Shown here: piece by piece, positions 45,093-53,392 of the stretch
Position numbering within the stretch: the stretch's first letter is position 1
Layout of the letters: every line of letters starts with the position of its first letter
NCBI RefSeq assembly: GCF_900099785.1
Contig: NZ_FNDS01000015.1
Coordinates: 29,131-93,130, forward strand
DNA length: 64,000 nucleotides
Direction: 5' to 3'
Source of the DNA: Pseudomonas panipatensis
GTDB taxonomy: Bacteria > Pseudomonadota > Gammaproteobacteria > Pseudomonadales > Pseudomonadaceae
Translations under genes and position numbers: made by a program
The notes under the pieces: model-generated
Seen by the model: only the letters and a program-made list of their open reading frames with translations
What the model was told of the DNA's origin: nothing
The model's database searches: none

Positions 45093-46616
45093 TTACTTCA
45101 CTTCCACCGCCAGGCTCTGGGCGATCTTGTCTTTCCAGATCGCCGGGCCGGTGATGTGCACCGACTCGCCTTTGGTATCGACTGCGACCGTCACCGGCAT
45201 GTCCTTCACGTCGAACTCGTAGATCGCTTCCATGCCCAGTTCGGCGAAGGCCAGGACCTTGGACTTCTTGATCGCCTGGGCCACCAGGTAGGCGGCGCCG
45301 CCGACAGCCATCAGGTACACGGCCTTGTTGTCCTTGATCGCTTCGATGGCGATGGGACCGCGCTCGGACTTGCCGATCATGCCCAGCAGACCGGTCTGCT
45401 CGAGGATCTGGCGGGTGAACTTGTCCATGCGGGTCGCGGTGGTCGGACCAGCCGGGCCAACCACTTCGTCACGCACCGGATCGACCGGGCCGACGTAGTA
45501 GATGAAGCGACCTTTGAGGTCCACCGGCAGCGCTTCGCCCTTGTTCAGCATGTCGACCATGCGCTTGTGCGCGGCGTCGCGGCCGGTGAGCATCTTGCCG
45601 TTGAGCAGCAGGGTTTCGCCCGGCTTCCAGCTCTGCACTTCTTCCGGGGTGATCTTGTCCAGGTCGACACGGCGCGCGGAGGGGCCGGCTTCCCAGACGA
45701 TTTCCGGGTAGGCGTCCAGCGGCGGGGCTTCCAGGGTGGCCGGGCCGGAGCCGTCGAGCACGAAGTGAGCGTGGCGGGTCGCGGCGCAGTTGGGGATCAT
45801 GCACACCGGCAGCGAGGCGGCGTGGGTCGGGTAGTCCATTATCTTGACGTCGAGCACGGTGGTCAGGCCGCCCAGGCCCTGGGCGCCGATGCCCAGCTGG
45901 TTGACCTTCTCGAACAGCTCGAGGCGCAGTTCCTCGATGCGGTTCTGCGGGCCGCGGGCCTTCAGCTCGTGGATGTCGATCGGGTCCATCAGGACCTCTT
46001 TGGCCATCACCGCGGCCTTCTCGGCGGTACCGCCGATGCCGATGCCGAGCATGCCCGGCGGGCACCAGCCAGCGCCCATGGTCGGGACGGTCTTCAGGAC
46101 CCAGTCGACGATGGAGTCGGACGGGTTGAGCATGGCCATCTTCGACTTGTTCTCCGAGCCGCCGCCCTTGGCCGCGACATCGACCTCGACCTTGTCGCCG
46201 GGGACGATGGAGTAGTGGATCACCGCCGGGGTGTTGTCCTTGGTGTTCTTACGCGCACCGGCCGGGTCGGCCAGGATGGAGGCGCGCAGGACGTTCTCCG
46301 GCAGGTTGTAGGCGCGACGCACGCCTTCGTTGATCATATCGTCGACGCTCATGGTGGCGCCGTCCCAGCGGACGTCCATGCCCACGCGCACGAACACGGT
46401 GACGATACCGGTGTCCTGGCAGATCGGGCGGTGGCCGGTGGCGCACATGCGCGAGTTGATCAGGATCTGTGCCATGGAATCGCGGGCTGCCGGCGACTCT
46501 TCGCGCAGGTAGGCCTCATGCATGGCCTGGATGAAATCGACCGGGTGGTAGTAGGAGATGAACTGCAGGGCATCGGCGACGCTCTGGATGAGGTCGTCTT
46601 GCTTGATCACGGCCAT
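45093..46616 (-). CDS. fumA: Class I fumarate hydratase ([4Fe-4S], oxygen-labile)
   Basis: 507 residues. Interconverts fumarate and malate in the TCA cycle using a [4Fe-4S] cluster. Probable cluster cysteines: PICQDTG, GAGWCPPGM and MIPNCAATRH. Also typical: KGGGSENKSKMAMLNPSDS and the C-terminal AAAYLVAQAIKK-type segment. Class I (FumA/FumB), unlike the stable class II FumC. 13-base repeats lie in its leader. Monocistronic. Confidence 0.94.
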   Translation of the reverse strand: MAVIKQDDLIQSVADALQFISYYHPVDFIQAMHEAYLREESPAARDSMAQILINSRMCATGHRPICQDTGIVTVFVRVGMDVRWDGATMSVDDMINEGVRRAYNLPENVLRASILADPAGARKNTKDNTPAVIHYSIVPGDKVEVDVAAKGGGSENKSKMAMLNPSDSIVDWVLKTVPTMGAGWCPPGMLGIGIGGTAEKAAVMAKEVLMDPIDIHELKARGPQNRIEELRLELFEKVNQLGIGAQGLGGLTTVLDVKIMDYPTHAASLPVCMIPNCAATRHAHFVLDGSGPATLEAPPLDAYPEIVWEAGPSARRVDLDKITPEEVQSWKPGETLLLNGKMLTGRDAAHKRMVDMLNKGEALPVDLKGRFIYYVGPVDPVRDEVVGPAGPTTATRMDKFTRQILEQTGLLGMIGKSERGPIAIEAIKDNKAVYLMAVGGAAYLVAQAIKKSKVLAFAELGMEAIYEFDVKDMPVTVAVDTKGESVHITGPAIWKDKIAQSLAVEVK

Positions 46617-46631
46617 GGAGCACGGTCCTCT

Positions 46632-46667
46632 TCAGGCGGGTATGTCAGGCGGGTATGTTCAGGCGGG
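46632..46667 (-). repeat. 13-bp tandem repeat in the fumarase leader
   Basis: Two exact copies of TCAGGCGGGTATG (46632-46657) and a partial third, TCAGGCGGG, one base later (46659-46667), just 16-51 bases upstream of the fumarase start. The minus-strand -10 TATACT lies further upstream (46726-46721), so the repeats are transcribed. Confidence 0.85.
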
Positions 46668-46859
46668 AAAGCCGGGACAGCAGCTTTGGCCGGTCAGGCG
46701 CCGGCGCAAAAAGGCGCCGTAGTATAGCGCCGTGCCGGGGCCGGGCGCACCCGCCAGCGATCCGACCTTGGTCGGCAAGCGCCCGCTTTCCGATCGGCTA
46801 GGCACGCTTATACTTTGATAGTAGAGTGGAGGCCAGGTGCCATTACGGGATGGAGCCCC

Positions 46860-47987
46860 ATGAGCACACCGAGTCCTCCGCTCAAGCAGCGTGCCCTCCA
46901 AAGACTGTTCGTCAGGCGATTCGGCATGGCCCTCGGCACTTACGCCATGGCTCAGGTGCTGTTGTGGCTGACCGTCTTCGGCGATTTCTATCGCGGCTCG
47001 CTGGGCGTCGCCGTCGCAGCCAGCCTGGTCGCGGTGGATAGCCAACTGGTCTTCCTCTGGCTGTTCCTCAGCGGCCGCAACCAGCGTTTCGTCGATGCCA
47101 GCCTCACCGAGCCGCAAGTGCTGGTGGCGATCGTCTGGAACACCTTCTTCCTCGCGCACGTCGACAGCGTGCGCGGGACCCTCATGGTCATCTACGTGCT
47201 CATCCTGCTGTTCGGCGTGTTCCAGTTGCCGCCGCGGGTCTTTGCCCGCTGCGCCGCGCTGGCCTTCATTGCCTTCGCCGGCCTGAACCTGTGGGAGGCC
47301 TACCAGCAGCGCTTGCAGATGCCGGGGCAGGCGATCCTGCAGTTGATGGTGCTGTTCGTCGTGATGATCTGGCTGACCCTGTTCGCCGGTTATGTCCAGG
47401 CCCTGCGCCAGCGCATGCGTCAGCGCCGTTATGCGCTGCAAGCGCACCAGGACACGCTGCGCGGAATGATGCGCCAACTGGAAGACCTGGTAGCCACCGA
47501 TGAGCTGACCGGCCTGTTCAACCGTCGCCACTTCCTGCGCATGGCCTGCCGTGCCCTGGAGGAAATGGGGGAGAACCAGTGTCACGGCCTGGCCTTGATC
47601 GACCTGGATCACTTCAAACGCATCAATGACGTTCACGGCCACGCCGCTGGCGACCGTGTGCTGCAGACCTTCGCCGCGGTGGCGCGCGCGTGCCTGCGCG
47701 AAGGTGACGTGCTGGCGCGCTATGGTGGCGAGGAATTCGTCCTGCTCCTCCCGAATGCCGACGCCGACCGGCTGATGGCCTGTTGCGAACGCTTGCGCCT
47801 GGCCTACTCCAACGCCGAACCCATGGGCGTGAACATCGAGGCGCTCAGCCTGTCCGCCGGCATGACTCTGCTGGCAGCCGATGACAATCTCGACGAAGCC
47901 TTGCAGCGGGCCGATCAGGCGCTCTACCGTGCCAAACGCAGCGGACGTAACCGCTGCGATGCGGCATGGGAGGAGAGCGATGCCTGA
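46860..47987 (+). CDS. sadC: Membrane diguanylate cyclase SadC-like
   Basis: 375 residues from ATG 46860 (in-frame ATG 46815 is upstream). Six hydrophobic helices (~22-180), a coiled linker ~182-210, then a GGDEF domain. Active-site GGEEF at 289-293 and the inhibitory RxxD I-site (REGD) at 280-283, five residues before it, so it is a product-inhibited cyclase. P. aeruginosa SadC lies in the same position but is longer. It overlaps the next gene by 8 bases. Confidence 0.87.
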   Translation: MSTPSPPLKQRALQRLFVRRFGMALGTYAMAQVLLWLTVFGDFYRGSLGVAVAASLVAVDSQLVFLWLFLSGRNQRFVDASLTEPQVLVAIVWNTFFLAHVDSVRGTLMVIYVLILLFGVFQLPPRVFARCAALAFIAFAGLNLWEAYQQRLQMPGQAILQLMVLFVVMIWLTLFAGYVQALRQRMRQRRYALQAHQDTLRGMMRQLEDLVATDELTGLFNRRHFLRMACRALEEMGENQCHGLALIDLDHFKRINDVHGHAAGDRVLQTFAAVARACLREGDVLARYGGEEFVLLLPNADADRLMACCERLRLAYSNAEPMGVNIEALSLSAGMTLLAADDNLDEALQRADQALYRAKRSGRNRCDAAWEESDA

Positions 47988-48918
47988 ACTGCAAGTCGGG
48001 AGCCAGCGGTGGACGGTGGCTCCCGGCGTCAATCTTCTGGATGCCCTGCGCGCCCAGGGCATTGCGATTCCCTTTAGCTGCCGTGCGGGGAGTTGCCACG
48101 CCTGCATGGTGCGTTGCAGCCGCGGCGAGTTGCTCGATGCCCTTCCCGAGGCATTGGATGGCGCGCGGCGCGCCGAGGGCTGGCGGTTGTCCTGCCAGTG
48201 CCGGGTGGTCGGGGACGTGTGTATCGAGGTCTTCGATCCATTGCGCGATGGCCTGCCGGCACAGGTCGTGGAGTTACACTGGCCGGCGGCGGGGATTCTC
48301 CGCTTGCGCCTGAAGCCCCAGAGCCCGCTGCGCTACCGCGCCGGCCAACACCTGGTCCTGTGGAGCGACAGCGGTGTGGCTCGGCCCTACTCCCTGGCCA
48401 GCCTGCCGGACGACGATCCCTGGCTGGAGTTCCACATCGACTGCCACGCGCCCGGCGCCTTCTGTGACGCTGCACGGCGCTTGCGCGAGGGCGACAGCCT
48501 GCGCCTGGGCGAGCTGCGGGGCGGTGCCCTGCATTACGATCCTGACTGGCAGGAGCGGCCGCTGCTGCTGATGGCCAGTGGAACCGGCCTGGCGCCGCTC
48601 TGGGGCATTCTGCGGCAGGCCCTGCGCGACAGACACCAGGGGCCGATTCACCTGGTCCACCTGGCGCGCAGTCCGGCCGAGCATTACTTGGCCGGTGAGC
48701 TGGCGGCATTGGCGCTGGCGCATGCCGACGTGCAGGTGAGTCTGGTCCTGCCGGCCGATCTGGACGTGTTTCTGGCGCAATTCCGCCTTGTTTCCCGACG
48801 AACCATCGCCTTACTCTGCGGCCAGCCTGCCAGCGTCGAACGCTTTGCCCGCCACCTTTATCTGGCCGGTGTGCCGCGGGGTCAGACGCTGGCAGACGTG
48901 TTTCTATCCCACGCCTGA
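47980..48918 (+). CDS. Ferredoxin:NAD(P)H reductase-like iron-sulfur flavoprotein
   Basis: 312 residues from ATG 47980. An N-terminal [2Fe-2S] ferredoxin domain with the CRAGSCHAC ... C pattern (cluster Cys in SCRAGSCHACMVRC and the later SCQC), then an FNR-type module: RPYSLASLP (flavin) and LLMASGTGLAPLWGIL (NAD(P)H). Similar to CDP-6-deoxy-hexulose reductase and phenol hydroxylase reductase components. Partner oxygenase not seen nearby. Coupled to sadC by an 8-base overlap. Confidence 0.85.
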   Translation: MPELQVGSQRWTVAPGVNLLDALRAQGIAIPFSCRAGSCHACMVRCSRGELLDALPEALDGARRAEGWRLSCQCRVVGDVCIEVFDPLRDGLPAQVVELHWPAAGILRLRLKPQSPLRYRAGQHLVLWSDSGVARPYSLASLPDDDPWLEFHIDCHAPGAFCDAARRLREGDSLRLGELRGGALHYDPDWQERPLLLMASGTGLAPLWGILRQALRDRHQGPIHLVHLARSPAEHYLAGELAALALAHADVQVSLVLPADLDVFLAQFRLVSRRTIALLCGQPASVERFARHLYLAGVPRGQTLADVFLSHA

Positions 48919-48966
48919 GACGGGCCGCCGAGCCCGACCGTGATTGCCTGCTGCCAAGGAGTTGCC

Positions 48967-49740
48967 ATGAGCCAACAGATTCTCGTCGAGCGCGAACAGG
49001 GGTTGCTGAGCCTGCGCCTGAACCGTGCGGACAAGATGAACGCGCTGACCCGGGACATGTACGCGGCCCTGGCCGACGCCCTGGAGGCTGCGGAGAGCGA
49101 CCGCAGCGTGCGCGCCGTGCTGATCGCTGGCAACGCCGAATGCTTCACTGCCGGCAACGATATTCCCGACTTCCTGCAGCACCCACCGACAGGGGCGGAG
49201 AGCCCGGTGTTCCGCTTCATGCGCGCGCTCATGGAGTTCAGCAAACCCGTCCTGGCCGCGGTGGCCGGTCCCGCGGTCGGCATCGGCACGACGCTGTTGC
49301 TGCACTGTGACCAGGTCTTCGTCAGTCGCGACAGCAAACTGAAGATGCCCTTCGTCAATCTGGGGCTCTGCCCGGAGTTCGGCTCCAGTTTCCTGGTGCC
49401 GCGCCTGCTAGGTCATGCGCGGGCCGCCAGCCTGCTGATGCGTGGCGAGGGCTTCACCGGCGAGCAGGCCGTGGCCATGGGGCTGGCCAACGAGGCCTTG
49501 GCGGATGGCGCGGCGGCATTGCAGCGTGCCCGTGAGGTGGGGCTGAGTCTGCAGGGACTGCCGCCGGCGGCCTTGGCGTTGAGCAAGCGCCTGCTCAAGG
49601 CACCTTACATCGATGAACTGCGTCAGGTGGTGGCCGAAGAAGGACGCCTGTTCGTCGAGCGGTTGAGTTCGCCCGAGGCCCTCGAAGCCCTCAGTGCGTT
49701 CACCCAGCGCCGTCAACCGGACTTCTCGCGCTTCGCCTGA
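48967..49740 (+). CDS. Enoyl-CoA hydratase/isomerase family protein
   Basis: 257 residues. Crotonase fold: LRLNRADKMNALTRDMYAAL, oxyanion-hole segments AECFTAGNDIPDFL and VAGPAVGIGTTLLLHCDQVF, and LKMPFVNLGLCPEFGSS. The catalytic Glu pair of hydratases is not complete (FVNLGLCPEFG keeps one Glu), so an isomerase activity is possible. Third gene of the sadC operon in order, 48 bases after the reductase. Confidence 0.87.
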   Translation: MSQQILVEREQGLLSLRLNRADKMNALTRDMYAALADALEAAESDRSVRAVLIAGNAECFTAGNDIPDFLQHPPTGAESPVFRFMRALMEFSKPVLAAVAGPAVGIGTTLLLHCDQVFVSRDSKLKMPFVNLGLCPEFGSSFLVPRLLGHARAASLLMRGEGFTGEQAVAMGLANEALADGAAALQRAREVGLSLQGLPPAALALSKRLLKAPYIDELRQVVAEEGRLFVERLSSPEALEALSAFTQRRQPDFSRFA

Positions 49741-49791
49741 CTCACTGAGTTGTCCACGCCGCTCGCTACTCACAAATTGTGTGGAAAGCCC

Positions 49792-49807
49792 TGTGGATAA
49801 GCTTGGG
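49792..49807 (+). repeat. First copy of a 16-bp DnaA-box-containing repeat
   Basis: TGTGGATAAGCTTGGG. The first nine bases are the complement of the DnaA box TTATCCACA. A close match, TGTGGAAA, lies just before it (about 49780). Part of the 407-base gap 49741-50147, where I see no gene. Confidence 0.75.
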
Positions 49808-50005
49808 GCCAAGTTGCCGAAGCCAGTTGCCACGTGGCCTGCCTGACATTGATCGGCTTTTGATCGCAGGCTGCCATTGCGCGGCGGGGCAGTCTCGTTG
49901 AGCTGGCAAGCGCTTGATTGAGTTGGCGATTTGTCGTTTTGCACAGGCTGTCGGCGGTCACCTCGGCCTGGCTACAGGGTTGCCCACAATAACTGTGGGA
50001 AGAGT

Positions 50006-50021
50006 TGTGGATAAGCTTGGG
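50006..50021 (+). repeat. Second copy of the 16-bp DnaA-box-containing repeat
   Basis: The same 16 bases, TGTGGATAAGCTTGGG, 214 bases after the first copy. Just upstream CCCACAATAACTGTGGG (49983-49999) forms an imperfect palindrome. The surrounding 49741-50147 region holds no supported coding sequence or tRNA. Confidence 0.75.
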
Positions 50022-50147
50022 AGCAAATGCCAGGAGCCCGTAGTCTGCTGGTTTTGCTTGGGCTGAGCGGGAATTGAACGATGGGCGCTTTGCCTGCCAT
50101 GGCGCTCCAGCCGAGGCGCGGTGATTGGCGCCAGCGGCGCGCCAACC

Positions 50148-50480
50148 TCAAAGGAGGGCGATAAGGGCTTCCAGCGCTGCCGCCTGGCTATCCGCCAGGT
50201 CGATGATATGGAATCCCGCCCAGCCGAGCTGGCCGTCGCTACCGCCTCGGCTCCACAGGCAGTCGGCGCCCAGCTCGATCTCGCCCAGCTCATGCAGGGG
50301 AGGGTGTGGCACGAGACGGCATTCCAGCACCGAGTCGGCGGCCGGGACTTCGCTGCCGCAGAGCATGAAGCCCTCGCTGGACAGATCGGCCAGGCGGCCG
50401 AGGCAGCGTCCGGAGTAGCGGTCGAAGACCTCTACGGTGAGGTCTGTGCGGCGCCGTTCATGCTGGCGGCGTTCTTCCAT
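50148..50480 (-). CDS. PilZ-domain c-di-GMP receptor protein
   Basis: 110 residues from ATG 50480; another ATG (50483) directly precedes, but the AAGGAG site is 6 bases from 50480 and only 3 from the first. PilZ motif: RRQHERR (RxxxR) near the N-terminus and DLSSEGFML (D/NxSxxG) about 27 residues later. Such single-domain proteins bind c-di-GMP. It directly follows the DUF1631 stop with no spacer, so both act together. Belongs to the same signalling theme as bifA and sadC in this window. Confidence 0.88.
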   Translation of the reverse strand: MEERRQHERRRTDLTVEVFDRYSGRCLGRLADLSSEGFMLCGSEVPAADSVLECRLVPHPPLHELGEIELGADCLWSRGGSDGQLGWAGFHIIDLADSQAAALEALIALL

Positions 50481-50483
50481 CAT

Positions 50484-52802
50484 TTACTCCTTGGGCTGCG
50501 GGCGGTTGCGCCCGGCGAGGCGTTGCAACATGCGATAGATGGCTCCGAGAGCCCGGTCCACTAGGGGTGGTCCCTGCTCTTCGACGGCCAGGCGCACCTT
50601 GCCTTGTTCCATTTCCAGGGCCAACTGACCAATGGGTTTGACCGCGACGCGCTGGCCCAGGTGGTCGACGAACATATAGTTGTGCGTCGTTGGGCTGAAC
50701 CAGGACAGCTTCAGGCGCCGCGGCGGGACGCTGTCGGTGAATTCGAACCAGGTGCCGAACTCCAGGTGGCGAAGCTTTTCCAGGAGTTCCTGGCTGTGTT
50801 CGGCAAGGCTCGCTTGGGTGGTGCGCTGGAATTCGCCTTCTTCGCCGAGCATGGCGCCAAGCGGGCTTTCCGGTAGTTCCGGGCGCAGGCTGTCGGCGAT
50901 CTCCGGCTGCTTCGCCTGGATGGCATGCTGGCAGGCGACCAGGTCTTGCAGGAGACGACGGATACCGTCCTCATGGTAGCCGCCGAGCACTTCCAGGCCC
51001 TTGCGCAAATCCTCCAGCAAAGGCACTCGCAGCGTCAGCAGGCGCTCGCGGCCGGCATTGTCCAGGGGCGTCACGCTCCAGGCCAGTTGCTCGGCCACCT
51101 CGCAGGCGCGTCGCCATTCCTCGCTGTGTTCGCCATTGCGCAGGAGGATGAAGGTCAGCGCATCGCTCCAGCTGAGTTCGAGAAAATTGCGCACGATCTT
51201 GGGAAGCTCGCGGCCCTGGATCGCGCGGGTGACCACGTCGATGGCTTGTTCGCGCGCGCCCAGCAGACGATCGCGACCACGTGCCGCCTCCACCGCGCGG
51301 CGCTCACGCAGTTCGGCCTTCTGGCGGATGTTGGTGGTGTATTCGTTGAACTCGCCGAGCAGTTCGTCGAACAGACGCAGGTCGCCGACGAAGTCCTGAA
51401 TGACCCGCTCGACCACCCAGTGCATCTTGGCCAGCAGACCGCGTTCTTCCCCCTCGCCACCATAGAGCGAGCCGGCCTGTGCCATGGCATTGAGCAGGCG
51501 GCGGGCCGGGTGGTGATGCTGGGTGAACAGCGCTTTGTCCTGAAGGGCAACCTTCAGGTAGGGCGTGTGCAGGTGAGAAAGCGTGGTTTTGCAACTGTCC
51601 GGCAGGCTTTCGTCGTCGAGGATGAAGTCGAAGACCATGCCGACCAGATCGACGACATCGGCCTCTTGCTCGGTCAGTCTGTTCTGTCCCGGGCGTGCGC
51701 TGGCGGCCTCCAGTTGCTGATGCAACTCGAGTTTGACCTGCTGGACGGCCTGCGGCTGCCGCAGCCGTTGCGCCAAGTCCTGGGCAGACAGGCGCTGCAG
51801 GCGATTCAGCGCCTCCAGTAGCTCCTGGGCGCTATAGGTGCGTGTGGCGGTCCGCGGCGCGAGGCTGGCGATGCTTTGGCTGTTGCCTAAACGTTCCTGT
51901 CCGCTGCGGCGGTGCTCGGCGAGCAGTACGTTGAGTCCGCTATAAAGTGCTTGCTGGTTGTTCGGTGGACTGGCCGGAAGCGCGCTCGCATCGGAGGCCG
52001 TGCCTGTGGCGGCGGGCTCCTGCACGGGCGCCCCGGCCCCGGAGCTCTCGACGGGAGCGGCAACCGTGCTCCCGGCGGAGCCTTGCGGCCGTGCGGGCGG
52101 GTGCGTTCCGGACAGTGGTCGGTATTTCAGGTTGGGCAGGATGCCGGCATCGATCAGCCGCTGATTGAGTTGATCGTAAAGCGGACTGAGGTTGCGCATC
52201 ACCTGCTGGTCGAAAAGCACATAGAGGATGGTCTTGATGCGCAGCGCGAAGGGGCTTTGCGCCAGGGTCTCGCGAAAGGTCTGGGCAATCGCCTGCGGGC
52301 CGAAGGGGTTGCGGTCCTCGCCGAGCTTGCTGCCGTTGTTCAACAGCGCCAGGCGTTGGTCGAGGGCGAATAGCGCCTGGGCGCATTGGCCCTTGACCTG
52401 GTTGACCATGTTGGTGATCAGCAGGGTCTCTTCATATTCATCGTTGCCGACCAGGGTCAGCTGCTCTACATCCAGCTCTGCGAATGGAGCCGGTGGGGGC
52501 AGGCTACCTTGCAGGAAGTCGCTGAGCCCCTTGGCAAAGCGCTGGTGGTAGGAGCGCTCCAAGGCGGGGCGTTGGCGGCGGATTTCCCGCATGCTGTCGA
52601 AAAACAGGGCCTGGACCTGGTTGTTCTCTGCCTTATCCGCGCACTCGAATAGGGTGTCATCGACTAGAGAGAACACGCCGCCCAGCAGCTCGGCCAAGCG
52701 GTTCATCGTGAGTTGCCGGCAACTCTGCACCAGTTCACCGAATCGCGGCTGGATTGCCCGGCTGGCCAGAGTGGAGAGGTGCGGCGTGTCCTTCGAGCTC
52801 AT
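50484..52802 (-). CDS. DUF1631 large cytoplasmic protein
   Basis: 772 residues. Family start STLASRAIQPRFGELVQSCRQLTMNRLAELLGGVFSLVDDTLFECADKAENN; mostly helical, with a Pro/Ala/Gly-rich linker (~235-280) and a small C-terminal beta-rich part (WFEFTDSVPPRRLKLSWFSPTTHNYMFVDHLGQRVAVKP) that looks like a PilZ-type barrel but lacks the RxxxR motif. No transmembrane segment. DUF1631 is found beside PilZ proteins in Pseudomonas; function unknown. It directly precedes the PilZ gene in the operon. Confidence 0.85.
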   Translation of the reverse strand: MSSKDTPHLSTLASRAIQPRFGELVQSCRQLTMNRLAELLGGVFSLVDDTLFECADKAENNQVQALFFDSMREIRRQRPALERSYHQRFAKGLSDFLQGSLPPPAPFAELDVEQLTLVGNDEYEETLLITNMVNQVKGQCAQALFALDQRLALLNNGSKLGEDRNPFGPQAIAQTFRETLAQSPFALRIKTILYVLFDQQVMRNLSPLYDQLNQRLIDAGILPNLKYRPLSGTHPPARPQGSAGSTVAAPVESSGAGAPVQEPAATGTASDASALPASPPNNQQALYSGLNVLLAEHRRSGQERLGNSQSIASLAPRTATRTYSAQELLEALNRLQRLSAQDLAQRLRQPQAVQQVKLELHQQLEAASARPGQNRLTEQEADVVDLVGMVFDFILDDESLPDSCKTTLSHLHTPYLKVALQDKALFTQHHHPARRLLNAMAQAGSLYGGEGEERGLLAKMHWVVERVIQDFVGDLRLFDELLGEFNEYTTNIRQKAELRERRAVEAARGRDRLLGAREQAIDVVTRAIQGRELPKIVRNFLELSWSDALTFILLRNGEHSEEWRRACEVAEQLAWSVTPLDNAGRERLLTLRVPLLEDLRKGLEVLGGYHEDGIRRLLQDLVACQHAIQAKQPEIADSLRPELPESPLGAMLGEEGEFQRTTQASLAEHSQELLEKLRHLEFGTWFEFTDSVPPRRLKLSWFSPTTHNYMFVDHLGQRVAVKPIGQLALEMEQGKVRLAVEEQGPPLVDRALGAIYRMLQRLAGRNRPQPKE

Positions 52803-52918
52803 GGGCTGTCCTGTCCGCGATTACCGCCAAATGTATCGACGACGATCATTTTGTTTTAAGCAGATATAGCAATCACGATACACGCCTGCAAAGGAGAAAA
52901 ACTTTTTGGATCAGAGGG

Positions 52919-52946
52919 TTGACATGCTCTTCGATAACCGTAAAAT
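52919..52946 (+). promoter_or_regulatory. Promoter of the tRNA-Asn-Pro-Lys operon
   Basis: -35 TTGACA (52919-52924), 16-base spacer, -10 TAAAAT (52941-52946), followed by a GC-rich discriminator (GGCGCGCC), which is typical of stringently controlled stable-RNA promoters. Transcription would start about 60 bases before tRNA-Asn. Confidence 0.85.
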
Positions 52947-53010
52947 GGCGCGCCTCTGATACGGGAAACGGCGCAGCCGAAACTGTAGAGGAGATTGGAA
53001 GTCTCGTCGT

Positions 53011-53086
<76 letters not shown>

Positions 53087-53095
53087 ACTTCCAAG

Positions 53096-53172
53096 CGGGG
53101 TATAGCGCAGTCCGGTAGCGCGCCTGCTTTGGGAGCAGGATGTCGGGAGTTCGAATCTCTCTACCCCGACCA
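53096..53172 (+). tRNA. tRNA-Pro (anticodon TGG)
   Basis: 77 bases with encoded CCA. Acceptor CGGGGTA/TACCCCG, anticodon loop TTTGGGA (TGG), T-loop GTTCGAATC. It lies 9 bases after tRNA-Asn. Confidence 0.97.
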
Positions 53173-53178
53173 AATCAA

Positions 53179-53254
53179 GGGTCGTTAGCTCAGTCGGTAG
53201 AGCAGTTGGCTTTTAACCAATTGGTCGTAGGTTCGAATCCTACACGACCCACCA
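53179..53254 (+). tRNA. tRNA-Lys (anticodon TTT)
   Basis: 76 bases with encoded CCA. Acceptor GGGTCGT/ACGACCC, anticodon loop CTTTTAA, T-loop GGTTCGAATCC. Six bases after tRNA-Pro. The 3' end of tRNA-Lys is a known integration site for Pseudomonas islands; no second copy is seen in this window. Confidence 0.97.
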
Positions 53255-53360
53255 TTTTCACCGCGGTTGTGCGGTGCTAGGAAGTGAAGCTGTTCAGCAC
53301 ACCTCTAGCTAGCAGCCGTGTGGAGCGAGTTTCAGGACCGCTCCGAAGTGATCTCAATAT

Positions 53361-53392
53361 GAAATAGCCCGCCTTTTTAGGCGGGCTATTTC
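53361..53392 (+). terminator. Terminator of the tRNA operon
   Basis: 13-bp stem GAAATAGCCCGCC / GGCGGGCTATTTC around a T-rich loop, followed by a T-rich stretch. The 100 bases between tRNA-Lys and this stem hold no further gene. Confidence 0.85.

Noticed and set aside
45156..46727. 523-codon plus-strand frame opposite fumarase
   Set aside because: Shadow of the fumarase gene; no start context or domain.
49741..50147. Chromosomal replication origin
   Set aside because: DnaA boxes are few and no dnaA, dnaN, rpmH or gyrB neighbours are present; a titration or regulatory role is kept instead.
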